A DNA stretch of 64,000 bases from positions 1,724,673-1,788,672 of the forward strand of contig NZ_CP013655.1 of the NCBI RefSeq assembly GCF_001465345.1, read 5' to 3'. Within the stretch, counting starts at the first letter, position 1; every line of letters begins with the position of its first letter. This stretch comes from Enterococcus rotai (GTDB taxonomy: Bacteria; Bacillota; Bacilli; Lactobacillales; Enterococcaceae). This document shows positions 43,121 through 52,758 of the stretch, one piece after another. A program made the translations under genes and the position numbers. The notes beneath the pieces were generated by a model. The model saw only the letters and a list, made by a program, of their open reading frames with translations, searched no databases and was not told the origin of the DNA.

Positions 43121-43162
43121 GGGGAGCAAAACTTTTAGAGTTTTGCTTAGCTCCCCTTTTTT
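43121..43162 (+). terminator. Terminator after the LysM gene
   Basis: GGGGAGCAAAACT (43121-43133) pairs with AGTTTTGCTTAGCTCCCC (43139-43156) with a two-base bulge, then TTTTTT. Confidence 0.85.
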
Positions 43163-43275
43163 ATTACGAAGAGAACTTACGGCAAGATTTTGATTAGCTA
43201 GTTTTTATATGGAAAAATGGACAGCAGTCTGTTATCCTTAATTGAGAGTATTAATCGGTATGATTGAGGTGTATC

Positions 43276-44118
43276 ATGGATGAAATAAAGGAATATTTTG
43301 AACGACTAAAACGAAAAATAAAACGAAAATTTGCTAAAAAACAAAAAGTGAAAAACAACACGAAGAATAGAAAACGCCCACCAACGGGTACTAAAAAGAA
43401 ACGTCCACAACCTAGAGAACGCATTGAAGGCATTCGAGAAGAACCTAGAGGTAGTGCAAGACCAAAAGTAGAACTAGATAGAAAAGCTGTGCCAAACAAG
43501 AAAAAGCGAAAAAAGAAAAAATTAACCAAAGAAGAATTTGAAAAAAGAAAAAAGAAAAAAAGAAAAGAAAATATCATTGAAATCATTAAATTTATGCTTC
43601 CAGTTGTATTATTTGCCGTTTTGGTCTTTTTCTTTATTTTAAATACGTCACCACATATGGTTGATGGAGATTCGATGAAACCCACTATGCTCAATGGCGA
43701 TCGTGTCATTGTTCGTCGTACAAAGGAACCTAAACGATATGAGATCATTACATTTAAACCACCTGTGAAAAGTGAATTTCAATATGTAAAGCGAGTGATT
43801 GGGATGCCAGGAGATCTAGTTTGGACGGAAGGAAACGATTTGTTTATTAATCACCAAGCCGAGTCTTTACCTAAAGCTTCTGAGTTATCTGCTGCAAATG
43901 AATTGCCAGATGGTACAATCAAAGTAAATCTGTCGCAGGATAGTTTGGATCAAATGGCACAATTTAAAAAAATCCCGAAAGGATACTATTTTGTTTTGGG
44001 AGATAATCGTAATAATTCGAGTGATAGTAGAACCTTTGGATTGGTTGATGGACAGGCAATTGAGGGAGTTGTTTCCTTTAGATTTGCACCATTTAATAGT
44101 ATTGGGTGGATTAAATAG
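43276..44118 (+). CDS. lepB: Signal peptidase I with a long basic N-terminal extension
   Basis: The 280-residue protein is a type I signal peptidase. The catalytic Ser133 lies in VDGDSMKPTML, the general base Lys172 in YVKRVIGMPGD, and box E is LGDNRNNSSDSR. One TM lies near 99-118. The first 95 residues are extremely Lys/Arg-rich (KKKRKKKKLTKEEFEKRKKK), much longer than the short cytoplasmic N terminus of most Gram-positive Sip proteins. The ATG at 43276 follows GAGGTG; a TTG at 43264 is also in frame. It removes signal peptides at the outer membrane face. Confidence 0.9.
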   Translation: MDEIKEYFERLKRKIKRKFAKKQKVKNNTKNRKRPPTGTKKKRPQPRERIEGIREEPRGSARPKVELDRKAVPNKKKRKKKKLTKEEFEKRKKKKRKENIIEIIKFMLPVVLFAVLVFFFILNTSPHMVDGDSMKPTMLNGDRVIVRRTKEPKRYEIITFKPPVKSEFQYVKRVIGMPGDLVWTEGNDLFINHQAESLPKASELSAANELPDGTIKVNLSQDSLDQMAQFKKIPKGYYFVLGDNRNNSSDSRTFGLVDGQAIEGVVSFRFAPFNSIGWIK

Positions 44119-44123
44119 AGTTT

Positions 44124-44170
44124 GAGAGCGAAACAAAACTAATTTTAGTCTTGTTTCGCTCTTTTTCTTT
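44124..44170 (+). terminator. Terminator after signal peptidase I
   Basis: AGAGCGAAACAA (44125-44136) pairs with TTGTTTCGCTCT (44151-44162), followed by a T-rich run. Confidence 0.85.
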
Positions 44171-44353
44171 TTTTAAATACTAAAAAAATTAGAATTAAAA
44201 ATAATCATAAAATAAAAATAAATAGATTAATAATAAAATTTCTGAATTTACGATTATTCTCATTAAATTTAATAGGTACAAAGAAAACAGAGAACATAAG
44301 GTATACATTCTCTGTTATAATTTCAATTAGTGATAGTTGGAACAAGCGTCAGG

Positions 44354-45835
44354 CTATCGCGTGTCGATCAACTGAATAATCAATTTCTCAATTTCGGTCA
44401 TATCATAACTATTTCCAATATCTGAAAAAATATAAACTAATTCTTGTTTTTCAGAAATCGTTTCACTATAGATATTGGAAAGTAAGATATCATAATGACT
44501 GTCTTCTTTGAATGCTTCTGTTTTAATTGGATATTTATGACCTAAAACATTTGTCAAATGTTGAATAACCAATTCACCAATAAATGGATTGAGTGAGTGG
44601 TAGACACCGATTGCAATTTTTTCTTCATTTAATTCAGCAATATGATTTAAGATGATCGTATAGTGAATTTCAGTGAATTTATTTTTATAACTACCTTTTT
44701 CACCATCTTGATCAAACTTTTTTGTAGCGATATCCATCAATTCAAAAACTTCATTACCGGAAAACGGATGACGATGTGCGTTGACGATGGACTTCACTGT
44801 CCAGTTATCAAAGGCCAAGATAAATCCGTCAAAGTAATAAAGCTGAGAATGAAGTTGAAACAATAGATTTTCAATATACAGTAAACGAGCAGAAGAAGCG
44901 TAACTCGATAAATACCCTTGCTGTTTTAGATATTTTAAAATCACTTTATTCATATAGTTTAAGTAAGAACTTTCTCTACGTTGCTTTTCTGCCAATCTAA
45001 AAGCAAAAGCAGAATTAGGCGAAAAATTATTCATAGAACAAAAGAAGTCATAAAACATGTATGCTTCATAAATAGTATATGGACGGTCGATTTTTTTCAT
45101 ATATGTATGTAAGGCTAAATTAATTTCTTCAAATAACGGTCGATCAGGATAATCATAGTTGGGACTAATAACTGGGTTGTACTCTGTAGTCAGTCGTCTG
45201 AAGGATATTTTCATCCATAATTTAATTTGCAGGACTTCGGTCGGATCAAAAACCAAGTTAAGCGATTCTTTTAAAATATCTACAAAGCCAAGATACTGAT
45301 TGGCTGTTTCCTTCTCCAAACTTGTTTTATCCTCAAAAAGAAACCAGAAAAAACAAAAGAAAAAATAACGGATTTGTTTTTCTTCTCCAATAAGTTTTCC
45401 ACGTTTGATTTGAAGGCGAAATTCCTTTAAAAGATCATTTAGCTCAGTGATTTTTCGATAATACGTTGCAGAACTGATCGCATAGTTCAGCTGAAAATAG
45501 TCACAAGTCAATTCTCCTTTCGAAAATAACTGATTGACCATTTGAAACTTGATCGACTTTTCCAGAAAAAGGACAACAACTTTTTTCAATGGAAAAGTTG
45601 GTTCTTTTTTCAAAGAGATATTTTCACCGTTTAATGTTATTTCAACTTGCTCGTTCACCTGATTTTCTTCAAGAAAACTTTGCAGGAAAGACAAGTATTC
45701 ATTTAATGTTGGCAAGCTAATTTGAAATTCACTGACTAGCTCGTTTTTTGTTGCGTGGCCTTGATTGTTGTATAAAAATAATAATATATCATTCATATAA
45801 TCAAAGGGCTTTTCTAAAAAATCTCGTTTCAGCAT
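44354..45835 (-). CDS. Mga-like helix-turn-helix regulator
   Basis: The 493-residue protein has an N-terminal HTH (residues about 18-60, GHATKNELVSEFQISLPTLN) and a second HTH-like region near 120-150 (YAISSATYYRKITELNDLL). A large alpha-helical PRD-like middle and a C-terminal EIIB-like fold follow. This is the Mga/AtxA layout, which is tuned by PTS phosphorylation. GAGGTG lies 6 nt before the ATG at 45835; GTG 45844 is an alternative. It is divergent from the flavoprotein gene, its probable target. Confidence 0.78.
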   Translation of the reverse strand: MLKRDFLEKPFDYMNDILLFLYNNQGHATKNELVSEFQISLPTLNEYLSFLQSFLEENQVNEQVEITLNGENISLKKEPTFPLKKVVVLFLEKSIKFQMVNQLFSKGELTCDYFQLNYAISSATYYRKITELNDLLKEFRLQIKRGKLIGEEKQIRYFFFCFFWFLFEDKTSLEKETANQYLGFVDILKESLNLVFDPTEVLQIKLWMKISFRRLTTEYNPVISPNYDYPDRPLFEEINLALHTYMKKIDRPYTIYEAYMFYDFFCSMNNFSPNSAFAFRLAEKQRRESSYLNYMNKVILKYLKQQGYLSSYASSARLLYIENLLFQLHSQLYYFDGFILAFDNWTVKSIVNAHRHPFSGNEVFELMDIATKKFDQDGEKGSYKNKFTEIHYTIILNHIAELNEEKIAIGVYHSLNPFIGELVIQHLTNVLGHKYPIKTEAFKEDSHYDILLSNIYSETISEKQELVYIFSDIGNSYDMTEIEKLIIQLIDTR

Positions 45836-45920
45836 AATAGACACCTCACTTTAAGGATACTTGATTCATGGGGAAATGGCAATACGCAACTTATAAAAAT
45901 AAATTTACTGACTATTATTA

Positions 45921-45949
45921 TTTAAAAAAAACGAATTTTTATATATAAT
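45921..45949 (+). promoter_or_regulatory. Promoter of the flavoprotein gene
   Basis: TTTAAA (45921-45926) and TATAAT (45944-45949) are 17 nt apart in the 190-nt divergent region shared with the Mga-like regulator. Confidence 0.45.
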
Positions 45950-46026
45950 GGGATGTAATGTTGTTATTATTTTGTATATATATAAACATAGCGATGGCAT
46001 AGTCGATTGAAGGGAGAAGAACTTTA

Positions 46027-47373
46027 GTGAAAGTAGTAATTATCGGAGCCTCCCATGGGGGACTTCAGGCAGCATTAACATTAAAGAGATTAAATCCTCA
46101 AACCGAGGTTATTCTAATTGAAAAAAGAAGTGAGATCAGTTTTGTTTCAAGCGGAATCGTATTGAAAATGAATCAATTGGTTGATGAATTGGACAAAGTG
46201 AGGTATCTGACTCTAGAAGAATTGAATAATAAAGGGGTAGACGTTTTAATTAATGCAACAGTTACTACAATAGATCCAGAGAAAAAATACATCGTTTATG
46301 AGGACGCTTCTAACAACGTGATTGAAATTAGCTATGAAAAGCTGATCCTTGCAACGGGCTCAAATCAATTTTCAACAAATATAACATTACCAAGTAAAGA
46401 TAAAGTAACTGTATTCAAAAGCTATCCTAGCTCTGTAGAAGTATTGGAAAAATTGGAACAGTCAAAATCGATCTCAATTGTTGGCGGAGGCTACATTGGT
46501 GTAGAATTGTGCGATGCATTGAAAGATCAAGGCAAAGAAATTCATTTGATTGAAAGTGCAGGTTCAGTTCTTTTTCGATACTTAGATAAGGAACTTTCTT
46601 CACTGATTGAAGAAAAAATCGTTGCATCTGGTGTGAAACTTCATTTAAATGAAAGTGTTATTAGCTTCTCAGAATTAGAAGAAGAGCTATTTGTTACAAA
46701 TACAACGAATGAAGAAATTAGAAATAATTATGTAATTATAGCGGTAAACGCTCGTCCAGATAGTCGATTAGTCAAAGAGTTTTTAGATTTAAATGCTAAT
46801 GGAACGATACGAGTCAACGAACATATGCAAACAAGTGATCCAGATATATTTGCTTTAGGTGACGTGATTTCTTATCCAGTTCGTAATAGCTACCGTAAAT
46901 CGTTTGTTCCTTTAGTCAATAATGTTGTCAGAAGTGCAACAGTTGCGGCAATGAATGTTCTGGGACATATGATTAAATATAAAACGACTCAAAAAACAAC
47001 GGCAACGAAAATCTTCAACAGTTATGTTGCTAGCACAGGGTTAACAGAAGAAGAAGCAAAGTTTGAAGGAATCGAAGTGGAAAGTACCTTTTTAACATTG
47101 CCATGTCAACTACCTTATCTTGAATTACAAGAAGAAGTACATATCAAAATGGTTTTCGAAAAAGGAACGCACAAACTGATTGGTGGTCAATTAATGTCTG
47201 AAAAAGACATTACACAATCAATTAATACCTTATCTTTGGCAATTGAGAAAGAGACAACCTTAGAAGAATTAGTGACACTAGATTTTTATTTTAATCCAGG
47301 AATCAATCAGCCAATGGGAATTATAGGACGAGCAGCATATGAATTTTTGATAGAAAAGTATAAATCTCGATAA
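46027..47373 (+). CDS. NADH oxidase/peroxidase-like flavoprotein with Ser in place of the redox Cys
   Basis: The 448-residue protein has the layout of E. faecalis NADH peroxidase and NADH oxidase. The FAD site is VVIIGASHGGLQAA with active-site His10, the NADH site is SIVGGGYIGVEL, the second FAD motif is DIFALGDVIS, and a dimerisation domain follows from about 325. In Npr and Nox Cys42 (FLSCG) cycles as a sulfenic acid. Here position 42 is Ser (ISFVSSGIV). Such an enzyme could still oxidise NADH but would likely release hydrogen peroxide or use another acceptor. It starts at GTG 46027 after GGGAGAAG. Confidence 0.85.
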   Translation: MKVVIIGASHGGLQAALTLKRLNPQTEVILIEKRSEISFVSSGIVLKMNQLVDELDKVRYLTLEELNNKGVDVLINATVTTIDPEKKYIVYEDASNNVIEISYEKLILATGSNQFSTNITLPSKDKVTVFKSYPSSVEVLEKLEQSKSISIVGGGYIGVELCDALKDQGKEIHLIESAGSVLFRYLDKELSSLIEEKIVASGVKLHLNESVISFSELEEELFVTNTTNEEIRNNYVIIAVNARPDSRLVKEFLDLNANGTIRVNEHMQTSDPDIFALGDVISYPVRNSYRKSFVPLVNNVVRSATVAAMNVLGHMIKYKTTQKTTATKIFNSYVASTGLTEEEAKFEGIEVESTFLTLPCQLPYLELQEEVHIKMVFEKGTHKLIGGQLMSEKDITQSINTLSLAIEKETTLEELVTLDFYFNPGINQPMGIIGRAAYEFLIEKYKSR

Positions 47374-47456
47374 TTTAATAACATGTATTATTATATTTTT
47401 GAAATGATTGAGCACTTTAATTAAACATAAAAAATGGCTTGCCCGATTCGTTAGAG

Positions 47457-47497
47457 AAACAGCAAAACAACGTCCTTTTCGTTTTGTTGTTTTTTTG
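47457..47497 (+). terminator. Terminator after the flavoprotein gene
   Basis: AAACAGCAAAAC (47458-47469) pairs with GTTTTGTTGTTT (47481-47492) with one mismatch, followed by a T run. Confidence 0.7.
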
Positions 47498-47587
47498 CAT
47501 AATTGTTATTTTTGTAAATAAATCAAAATACTACTACTTATTGTTATTTAAGTTTATAATAGAATAAAATTCTAGGGGGCATCGCCG

Positions 47588-47815
47588 ATGAAAGCAGAGG
47601 AAAAGAAATTTTATGACTTCATAATGGATCGAACTAAACCAGATCATCAAGAAGACATGAAACATTTGCTGGCAGAATTGATGGAAAGAAAATCAACGGA
47701 TAAACTCGATAAAATGTACCTGATGAGTGTGGTTCCTAGAGCACTTTCTTATCTGGATCCTGATTCAGTAAACGAAGTCAAAAAAGTTGTATCAGAGTTT
47801 TCAGCAAAATTATAA
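47588..47815 (+). CDS. Small acidic hypothetical protein
   Basis: The 75-residue soluble protein is helix-rich and highly charged (MKAEEKKFYDFIMDRTKPDH), without Cys, TM or recognisable motif. A GGGGG-rich ribosome binding site (TAGGGGGCATCGCCG) lies upstream, and TATAAT at 47555-47560 could be its -10. It has its own terminator. It is small but bounded by regulatory signals on both sides, so I regard it as real. Function is unknown. Confidence 0.65.
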   Translation: MKAEEKKFYDFIMDRTKPDHQEDMKHLLAELMERKSTDKLDKMYLMSVVPRALSYLDPDSVNEVKKVVSEFSAKL

Positions 47816-47824
47816 GCAAAAAAA

Positions 47825-47866
47825 TAAAGGCAAGCTGATTCATTCGGATGAGTTTGTCTTTTTTTA
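47825..47866 (+). terminator. Terminator after the small acidic protein gene
   Basis: AAAGGCAAGCTGATTCAT pairs imperfectly with ATGAGTTTGTCTTT around TCGG, then a T run. Confidence 0.65.
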
Positions 47867-48065
47867 GGTGCTAGAAAGAATGAGTAGAAGAGGTAAATCA
47901 ATAAAAAATAGTTGGTTAAATGACGAAAACAAATACATAGAAGAACTCTCTACGACAGTTCTAGAAACTTGTCGTAGAAATAGACAAAAAATGGATTTTT
48001 CATTTGTTATTGATAAAAAAACTATGCTAAAGTATATCAGTCATTAAAAAGAGTAGGTGAGCAGG

Positions 48066-50765
48066 ATGAAACATATAAAAAATACATTCAAGTTATTTAA
48101 ATTAGATTGGCAACGCATTTTTAAGAACCCAATCGCTACATTTTTGATCATTGCCCTGATGATTATTCCATCACTTTATGCATGGTTCAATATCAAAGCT
48201 TTGTGGGATCCTTACGCAAACACTGGAGAATTGCCAATTGCGGTATACAGTGACGACAAAGCAGCAAGTTTTCAAGGTAAGGAAGTTGATATAGGGAAAG
48301 AAGTCCTGAAAAACCTTCATGAAAATAAACAATTAGGCTGGAAGTTTGTTGATTCAAAAGAAGAATTAGACAAAGGGGTAAAATCTGGTAAATATTTTGC
48401 TGGGATTTATTTACCGAAAGACTTTTCTAAAGATTTATTGAGTTTTACGACAGGTGAAATCGTCAAACCTAAAATAGAGTATTCTATCAATGAAAAAATC
48501 AATGCGATTGCACCAAAAATTGCAGAAAAAGGCGCTTCTTCTTTACAAGCCCAAATAACCGATCAATTTACCAAAACTGCAAGTAGTACCTTAGTTACGG
48601 TATTTAATGATATAGGCTATAATTTAGATTCTAATTTAGTCAGTATCACCAAAGTAAAAAATATGATTTTATCAACGGATGATAACATTGAGCAAATCGA
48701 CAAGTATACACAAGAAGTCGTAGCACTTCATGGCAAAATGCCAGAACTGAAAACAAAATTAGCAAAAGCCAATGAATTTGTGGACTATTTACCGCAAGTG
48801 GATGCTTTAGGAACAAAATTGGTGGATTTAAATGATAAAATGCCGACGATCAAAGAGCAGGCTAAAGTTATTTTAACCTTGCAAGAAAAAATTCCGGAAA
48901 TTCAAAATGCGGGTAAACAATTAGCGATGATCGATGAAGATTTTGCTTCCGTCGAACAAACCATGACTGATGGAATCAATGAAGCAAAACAAGGATTAAC
49001 GATCATCCAACAAGTTCAAACGGCTTTACCAGATATTGAAAAACTTGGAGATCAGGCAGATCAATTGGCGACAGCGACCAAAGATGGTGCAACAAAATTA
49101 CAAGAAGCGCTGCCAAGTATTACTAGCAGTATCAAAGTAACCTTAGAGTCTGTTCAAACCATTGGCTCCAATGTATCCGCAATTGCTGGACAAATCGAAC
49201 AATTATTGACAGACAATGAATTAACGCCAGATGAACGTGCAGCTTTAAAACAAATGTTGCAACAATTTAGCTATAGTTTAGGTAAACAACAAGTAGCGAT
49301 CGATCAATTAGCCGCGATGCTGACAGATATTCAAAATTCTTCTGGTAATCAAGATCTTCAACCAATCATTGATAGCTTGAACAATTTGAGCACACTAATC
49401 GGTGGCTTGAAAGCGAGAGTAGATAGTATCGATGCGGATTCAATTTCTGTGGATCAATTAAAAGCTGTTCTTGCTGAGATCGAAAGTATGGCTGGAAACA
49501 TTGCTGGGATTGCAGGTAGTATCAATGTCGATGCAGTTGCAGCGGATGTAAATGATATATTAACCAAACTAATCAATACGATTTCAACTGCACAAGGTCT
49601 GCTTAGTCAAGCAAAACAAATTGACTTTGCCACACTATTAAATTCAACTCAAGCGACTGTTGCCAATGCGATCGGTATTTTAGAAAAATATCAAGCAGAA
49701 TTACCAGCGATCAAACAAGAAGTTCATGATGCAAATGTATTACTGAACGGCCATATGGAGACGATCGTCAATGGTATCAATAAAGGCGCAGATCTTTATA
49801 ACAACGAGTTACCTGTAATAGAAGAAAAACTGGGCTTAGCAGCAAGCTTTATTAAAAATGATTACCCAGAAATCAAAGAAAACATTACTGGAACATTAAA
49901 AACAGTCAACGAAAAAATGCCAGATTTAGAATCTGCTTTAAACAAAGCCAATGATTTAGTTCAAAACGATTGGCCAAACATTAAAACAGGGCTTCATAAA
50001 GCCGCTGAAGCGATTCGTAAAGGTGAAAAGGACGTTGACCTTGGACAAGTGATAAAACTGCTTAAACTGGATGCTAACGCGGAAAGTGACTTCTTTGCAA
50101 AACCAGTTGAAGTATCTGAACATAAAATTTATCCAATTGCCAATAATGGTTCAGCTAGTACGCCGTTTTACACAGCATTGTGTCTGTGGGTCGGAGCCGT
50201 ATTATTTTCAAGTGTAGCAACCACTGATTTTTATTTAGATGAAAAAGACCGTGGTAAATATTCTAAACGGGAACAATTTTCTGCAAGAATGCTAACATTC
50301 TTAGTGATGGGCTTAGCGCAAGCCTTGATCGTGACTTTAGGGAATTACTTCGTACTAGGAGTAGATGTGAGACAGCCATTTTATAGTGTCTTGTTTGCCT
50401 TGTTGATCGCCTTTACGTTTATGATGATGGTTTATGTACTTGTGGCGCTGTTCGGCAATGTCGGAAAAGGTGCTGCGATCATTATCTTAGTCCTCTCCAT
50501 TTCGGGCGGGGGCGGAAATTATCCGATCCAAGTTTCCGGCAAGTTCTTCCAGTTTATCAATCCGTTTTTACCATTTACCCATGCGGTGAATTTATTACGG
50601 GAGTCAGCAGGCGGAATTTATTGGCCAAATGCCTGGAAAGCGATTATTATTTTAGCGATGATCGCGATTGTTTTCTGTGTATTAGGGATATTCTTATATC
50701 CTTATATTGAAGAAAAAACGAAGAAATTTGCAAAAGTTTCTCATGAAAGTCATATCTTCCACTGA
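48066..50765 (+). CDS. YhgE/Pip family large membrane protein
   Basis: The 899-residue protein has one N-terminal TM (about 24-43), an extracellular region of about 640 residues made largely of heptad-like helices, and a C-terminal ABC-2-type membrane domain with about six TMs from residue 690. This is the YhgE/Pip architecture; the Lactococcus member Pip is a phage receptor, and relatives occur near type VII secretion genes. GTG 48057 is in frame, but ATG 48066 gives the normal N terminus. It stands alone, closed by a hairpin terminator. Its cellular role is not known. Confidence 0.85.
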   Translation: MKHIKNTFKLFKLDWQRIFKNPIATFLIIALMIIPSLYAWFNIKALWDPYANTGELPIAVYSDDKAASFQGKEVDIGKEVLKNLHENKQLGWKFVDSKEELDKGVKSGKYFAGIYLPKDFSKDLLSFTTGEIVKPKIEYSINEKINAIAPKIAEKGASSLQAQITDQFTKTASSTLVTVFNDIGYNLDSNLVSITKVKNMILSTDDNIEQIDKYTQEVVALHGKMPELKTKLAKANEFVDYLPQVDALGTKLVDLNDKMPTIKEQAKVILTLQEKIPEIQNAGKQLAMIDEDFASVEQTMTDGINEAKQGLTIIQQVQTALPDIEKLGDQADQLATATKDGATKLQEALPSITSSIKVTLESVQTIGSNVSAIAGQIEQLLTDNELTPDERAALKQMLQQFSYSLGKQQVAIDQLAAMLTDIQNSSGNQDLQPIIDSLNNLSTLIGGLKARVDSIDADSISVDQLKAVLAEIESMAGNIAGIAGSINVDAVAADVNDILTKLINTISTAQGLLSQAKQIDFATLLNSTQATVANAIGILEKYQAELPAIKQEVHDANVLLNGHMETIVNGINKGADLYNNELPVIEEKLGLAASFIKNDYPEIKENITGTLKTVNEKMPDLESALNKANDLVQNDWPNIKTGLHKAAEAIRKGEKDVDLGQVIKLLKLDANAESDFFAKPVEVSEHKIYPIANNGSASTPFYTALCLWVGAVLFSSVATTDFYLDEKDRGKYSKREQFSARMLTFLVMGLAQALIVTLGNYFVLGVDVRQPFYSVLFALLIAFTFMMMVYVLVALFGNVGKGAAIIILVLSISGGGGNYPIQVSGKFFQFINPFLPFTHAVNLLRESAGGIYWPNAWKAIIILAMIAIVFCVLGIFLYPYIEEKTKKFAKVSHESHIFH

Positions 50766-50791
50766 TCATTACGATTGAATTATAACAAAAG

Positions 50792-50828
50792 ATTGACATG
50801 ACCGATTACAAGGGCATGTCAATTTTTT
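50792..50828 (+). terminator. Terminator after the YhgE/Pip gene
   Basis: ATTGACATG (50792-50800) pairs with CATGTCAAT (50815-50823), followed by TTTTTTG. Confidence 0.8.
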
Positions 50829-50989
50829 GTTCATTTTTTCAAGGCAAACCTAACAAAAAAACAAAGAACGCCCATCAATCAACTTGGGTCTTTCTAAACA
50901 ATAAAAAGTCACTAATAAAAATAGGATTTCACTATACAAATGATCAGAATCATTTTATAGTCTTAAGATATGCTAAAAATGAGGTAGGG

Positions 50990-52159
50990 ATGATTATGAT
51001 AAATTTTTTAATAGATCGTTTTGAAAAAAGACAACCAAAAAATTCAGATACGCGAACAGCCTTTGGTATTTTTGCAGGAGTTGTCGGATTGTTATCTAAC
51101 TTACTTCTTTTTGTAGGGAAACTATTGATCGGCTTGGTTTCAGGCAGTGTGTCGATCATGGCCGATGCCATGAATAACTTGTCAGATACCGTTTCTTCGG
51201 TTTTAACTTTAGTTGGTTTTTATATTGCGGGCAAACCTGCAGATAAAGAGCATCCGTACGGTCATGAACGTTTTGAGTATATCAGTGGGATGTTAGTGTC
51301 ATTGTTGATCACATTTGTTGGTTTTCAATTCTTTATGACTTCAATCGAACGAATCAAAGCACCACAAAGTATCAAAGTGACGCCAGTGATTCTGATCATT
51401 TTAGTTTTGTCGATTTTGATCAAAGTTTGGCAAAGTGTGTTTTATAAACGGGTAGCCAAAAAAATTGATTCAAATACCCTTGTTGCAACAGCTAAAGATA
51501 GTTTAAACGACGTCTTCACAACGATTGCGGTTTTAGTCTCAGCAACGGTTGAAGGTGTTACGGGGCTAAAAATCGATGGCATCGTTGGTTTGGTCATTGC
51601 TTGTTATATTATTTTTAGTGGCTTGCAATTGATTCGTGAGTTTATAAATGAGTTGATGGGGTTACGCCCAGACCAAGCAGCGATCGATCAAATGAAATTG
51701 TATCTATCCTCTGTTTCAGAAATCGTGGGGTATCATGACTTGCTGATTCATCAATATGGACCAAACAAAACCTTTGCGTCAGTTCATATTGAAATTGATG
51801 ATCGCTGGGATTTGACCAAAGCACATGAAACAATTGATGAAATCGAGTTAGAGTTTAGGCAAAAGCTAGGCGTGGATCTAGTTTGCCATATCGATCCAGT
51901 AAATTTATATGACCAAAGACAACAGTTTATTCATCAGGAACTGAAAAAAATCATTAAAGGAATCGATAGTGAATTAAAAGGGCACGACATTCGTTTAGTT
52001 GAACATGGCGGTAAACCACGTATCTTATTTGACTTAGTCGTTCCAAATCAGTTTAAAGCAACAGATCAGGAATTAAAGATTCGGATTCAGGAACAAGTTT
52101 ACAGAAATATTGGTGACTATCCAGTGGAAGTAACCTTTGACCACAATTATTTACTCTAA
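50990..52159 (+). CDS. Cation diffusion facilitator family transporter
   Basis: The 389-residue protein has about six membrane segments in the first 215 residues. The metal-site motifs are SIMADAMNNLSD in TM2 and HPYGHERFEYI after TM3. A cytoplasmic C-terminal domain follows and seems duplicated or extended (about 220-389) compared with 300-residue CDF proteins. It exports a divalent metal such as Zn, Mn or Co in exchange for protons; the metal is not predictable here. GAGGTAGGG serves ATG 50990 or 50996. The frame upstream of that crosses a terminator and is not used. Confidence 0.87.
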   Translation: MIMINFLIDRFEKRQPKNSDTRTAFGIFAGVVGLLSNLLLFVGKLLIGLVSGSVSIMADAMNNLSDTVSSVLTLVGFYIAGKPADKEHPYGHERFEYISGMLVSLLITFVGFQFFMTSIERIKAPQSIKVTPVILIILVLSILIKVWQSVFYKRVAKKIDSNTLVATAKDSLNDVFTTIAVLVSATVEGVTGLKIDGIVGLVIACYIIFSGLQLIREFINELMGLRPDQAAIDQMKLYLSSVSEIVGYHDLLIHQYGPNKTFASVHIEIDDRWDLTKAHETIDEIELEFRQKLGVDLVCHIDPVNLYDQRQQFIHQELKKIIKGIDSELKGHDIRLVEHGGKPRILFDLVVPNQFKATDQELKIRIQEQVYRNIGDYPVEVTFDHNYLL

Positions 52160-52306
52160 ATATTTAGAAAATGATGAACTATAGATATAAATCTGTTTTA
52201 TTTTCTCAAAAAAAATATAAAATCAGTTGTTCTATCTAAAAAAATGAAAAAATAATCTTCTTTAACGTGGTACCATAGGGATGGATTGTTAGGAGGAATT
52301 AAAAAG

Positions 52307-52645
52307 ATGAATAGTGAGTTATTGATTGTTCTGTATTTTTTCGTTGTGGTGATCGTTGTGTTGACATTGGTGATTGTTAGAGATAAGCAATTTTTAAGGA
52401 CTTTATTAGAGAAAAAAGAGTTACACCAAGAGGAAATCACGGATTTAAAATTAGAAAAAGTCCGTTTGAAACATATTATAAAAATGCAGGATGAAACTAT
52501 TACCCACATGCTGAATTCAAGCCCGCAATACTCTAAAAAGCTAGAGCTAGAGTACTCAAAAAAAGCGATAGTAGAAGAACATGCACCCTTAGAGTGGGAT
52601 TTGGGTGAATATGAAAGTATGAACCAAGAGTATTACCAATCGTAA
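52307..52645 (+). CDS. Short membrane-anchored coiled-coil protein
   Basis: The 112-residue protein has an N-terminal TM (about 4-24) and then a charged coiled-coil region (EEITDLKLEKVRLKHIIKMQ). An acidic C-terminal tail follows. TAGGAGGAA fixes the ATG at 52307. No family is recognised. It stands alone between the CDF transporter and the MutS-like gene and has its own terminator. Confidence 0.65.
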   Translation: MNSELLIVLYFFVVVIVVLTLVIVRDKQFLRTLLEKKELHQEEITDLKLEKVRLKHIIKMQDETITHMLNSSPQYSKKLELEYSKKAIVEEHAPLEWDLGEYESMNQEYYQS

Positions 52646-52649
52646 AATA

Positions 52650-52712
52650 AAAAGAAGTGACTGAGCGATATCCACAAGGGATTTTCCTCAGTTGTTTCTT
52701 TTTTTTCTTGTA
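52650..52712 (+). terminator. Terminator after the short coiled-coil gene
   Basis: AAAGAAGTGACTGAG faces CTCAGTTGTTTCTTT across an 18-nt loop with a few mismatches, followed by eight T. Confidence 0.65.
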
Positions 52713-52758
52713 TCTAAATTCGCAAAATCATATACTGATTAAAAAAGGGGGATTTTGA

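Noticed and set aside
52261-52306. GTGGTACCAT as a T-box antiterminator core
   Set aside because: The conserved GGGTGGTACCGCG context, the stem I and the terminator are all missing, and the downstream gene is not an amino acid or tRNA synthetase gene.
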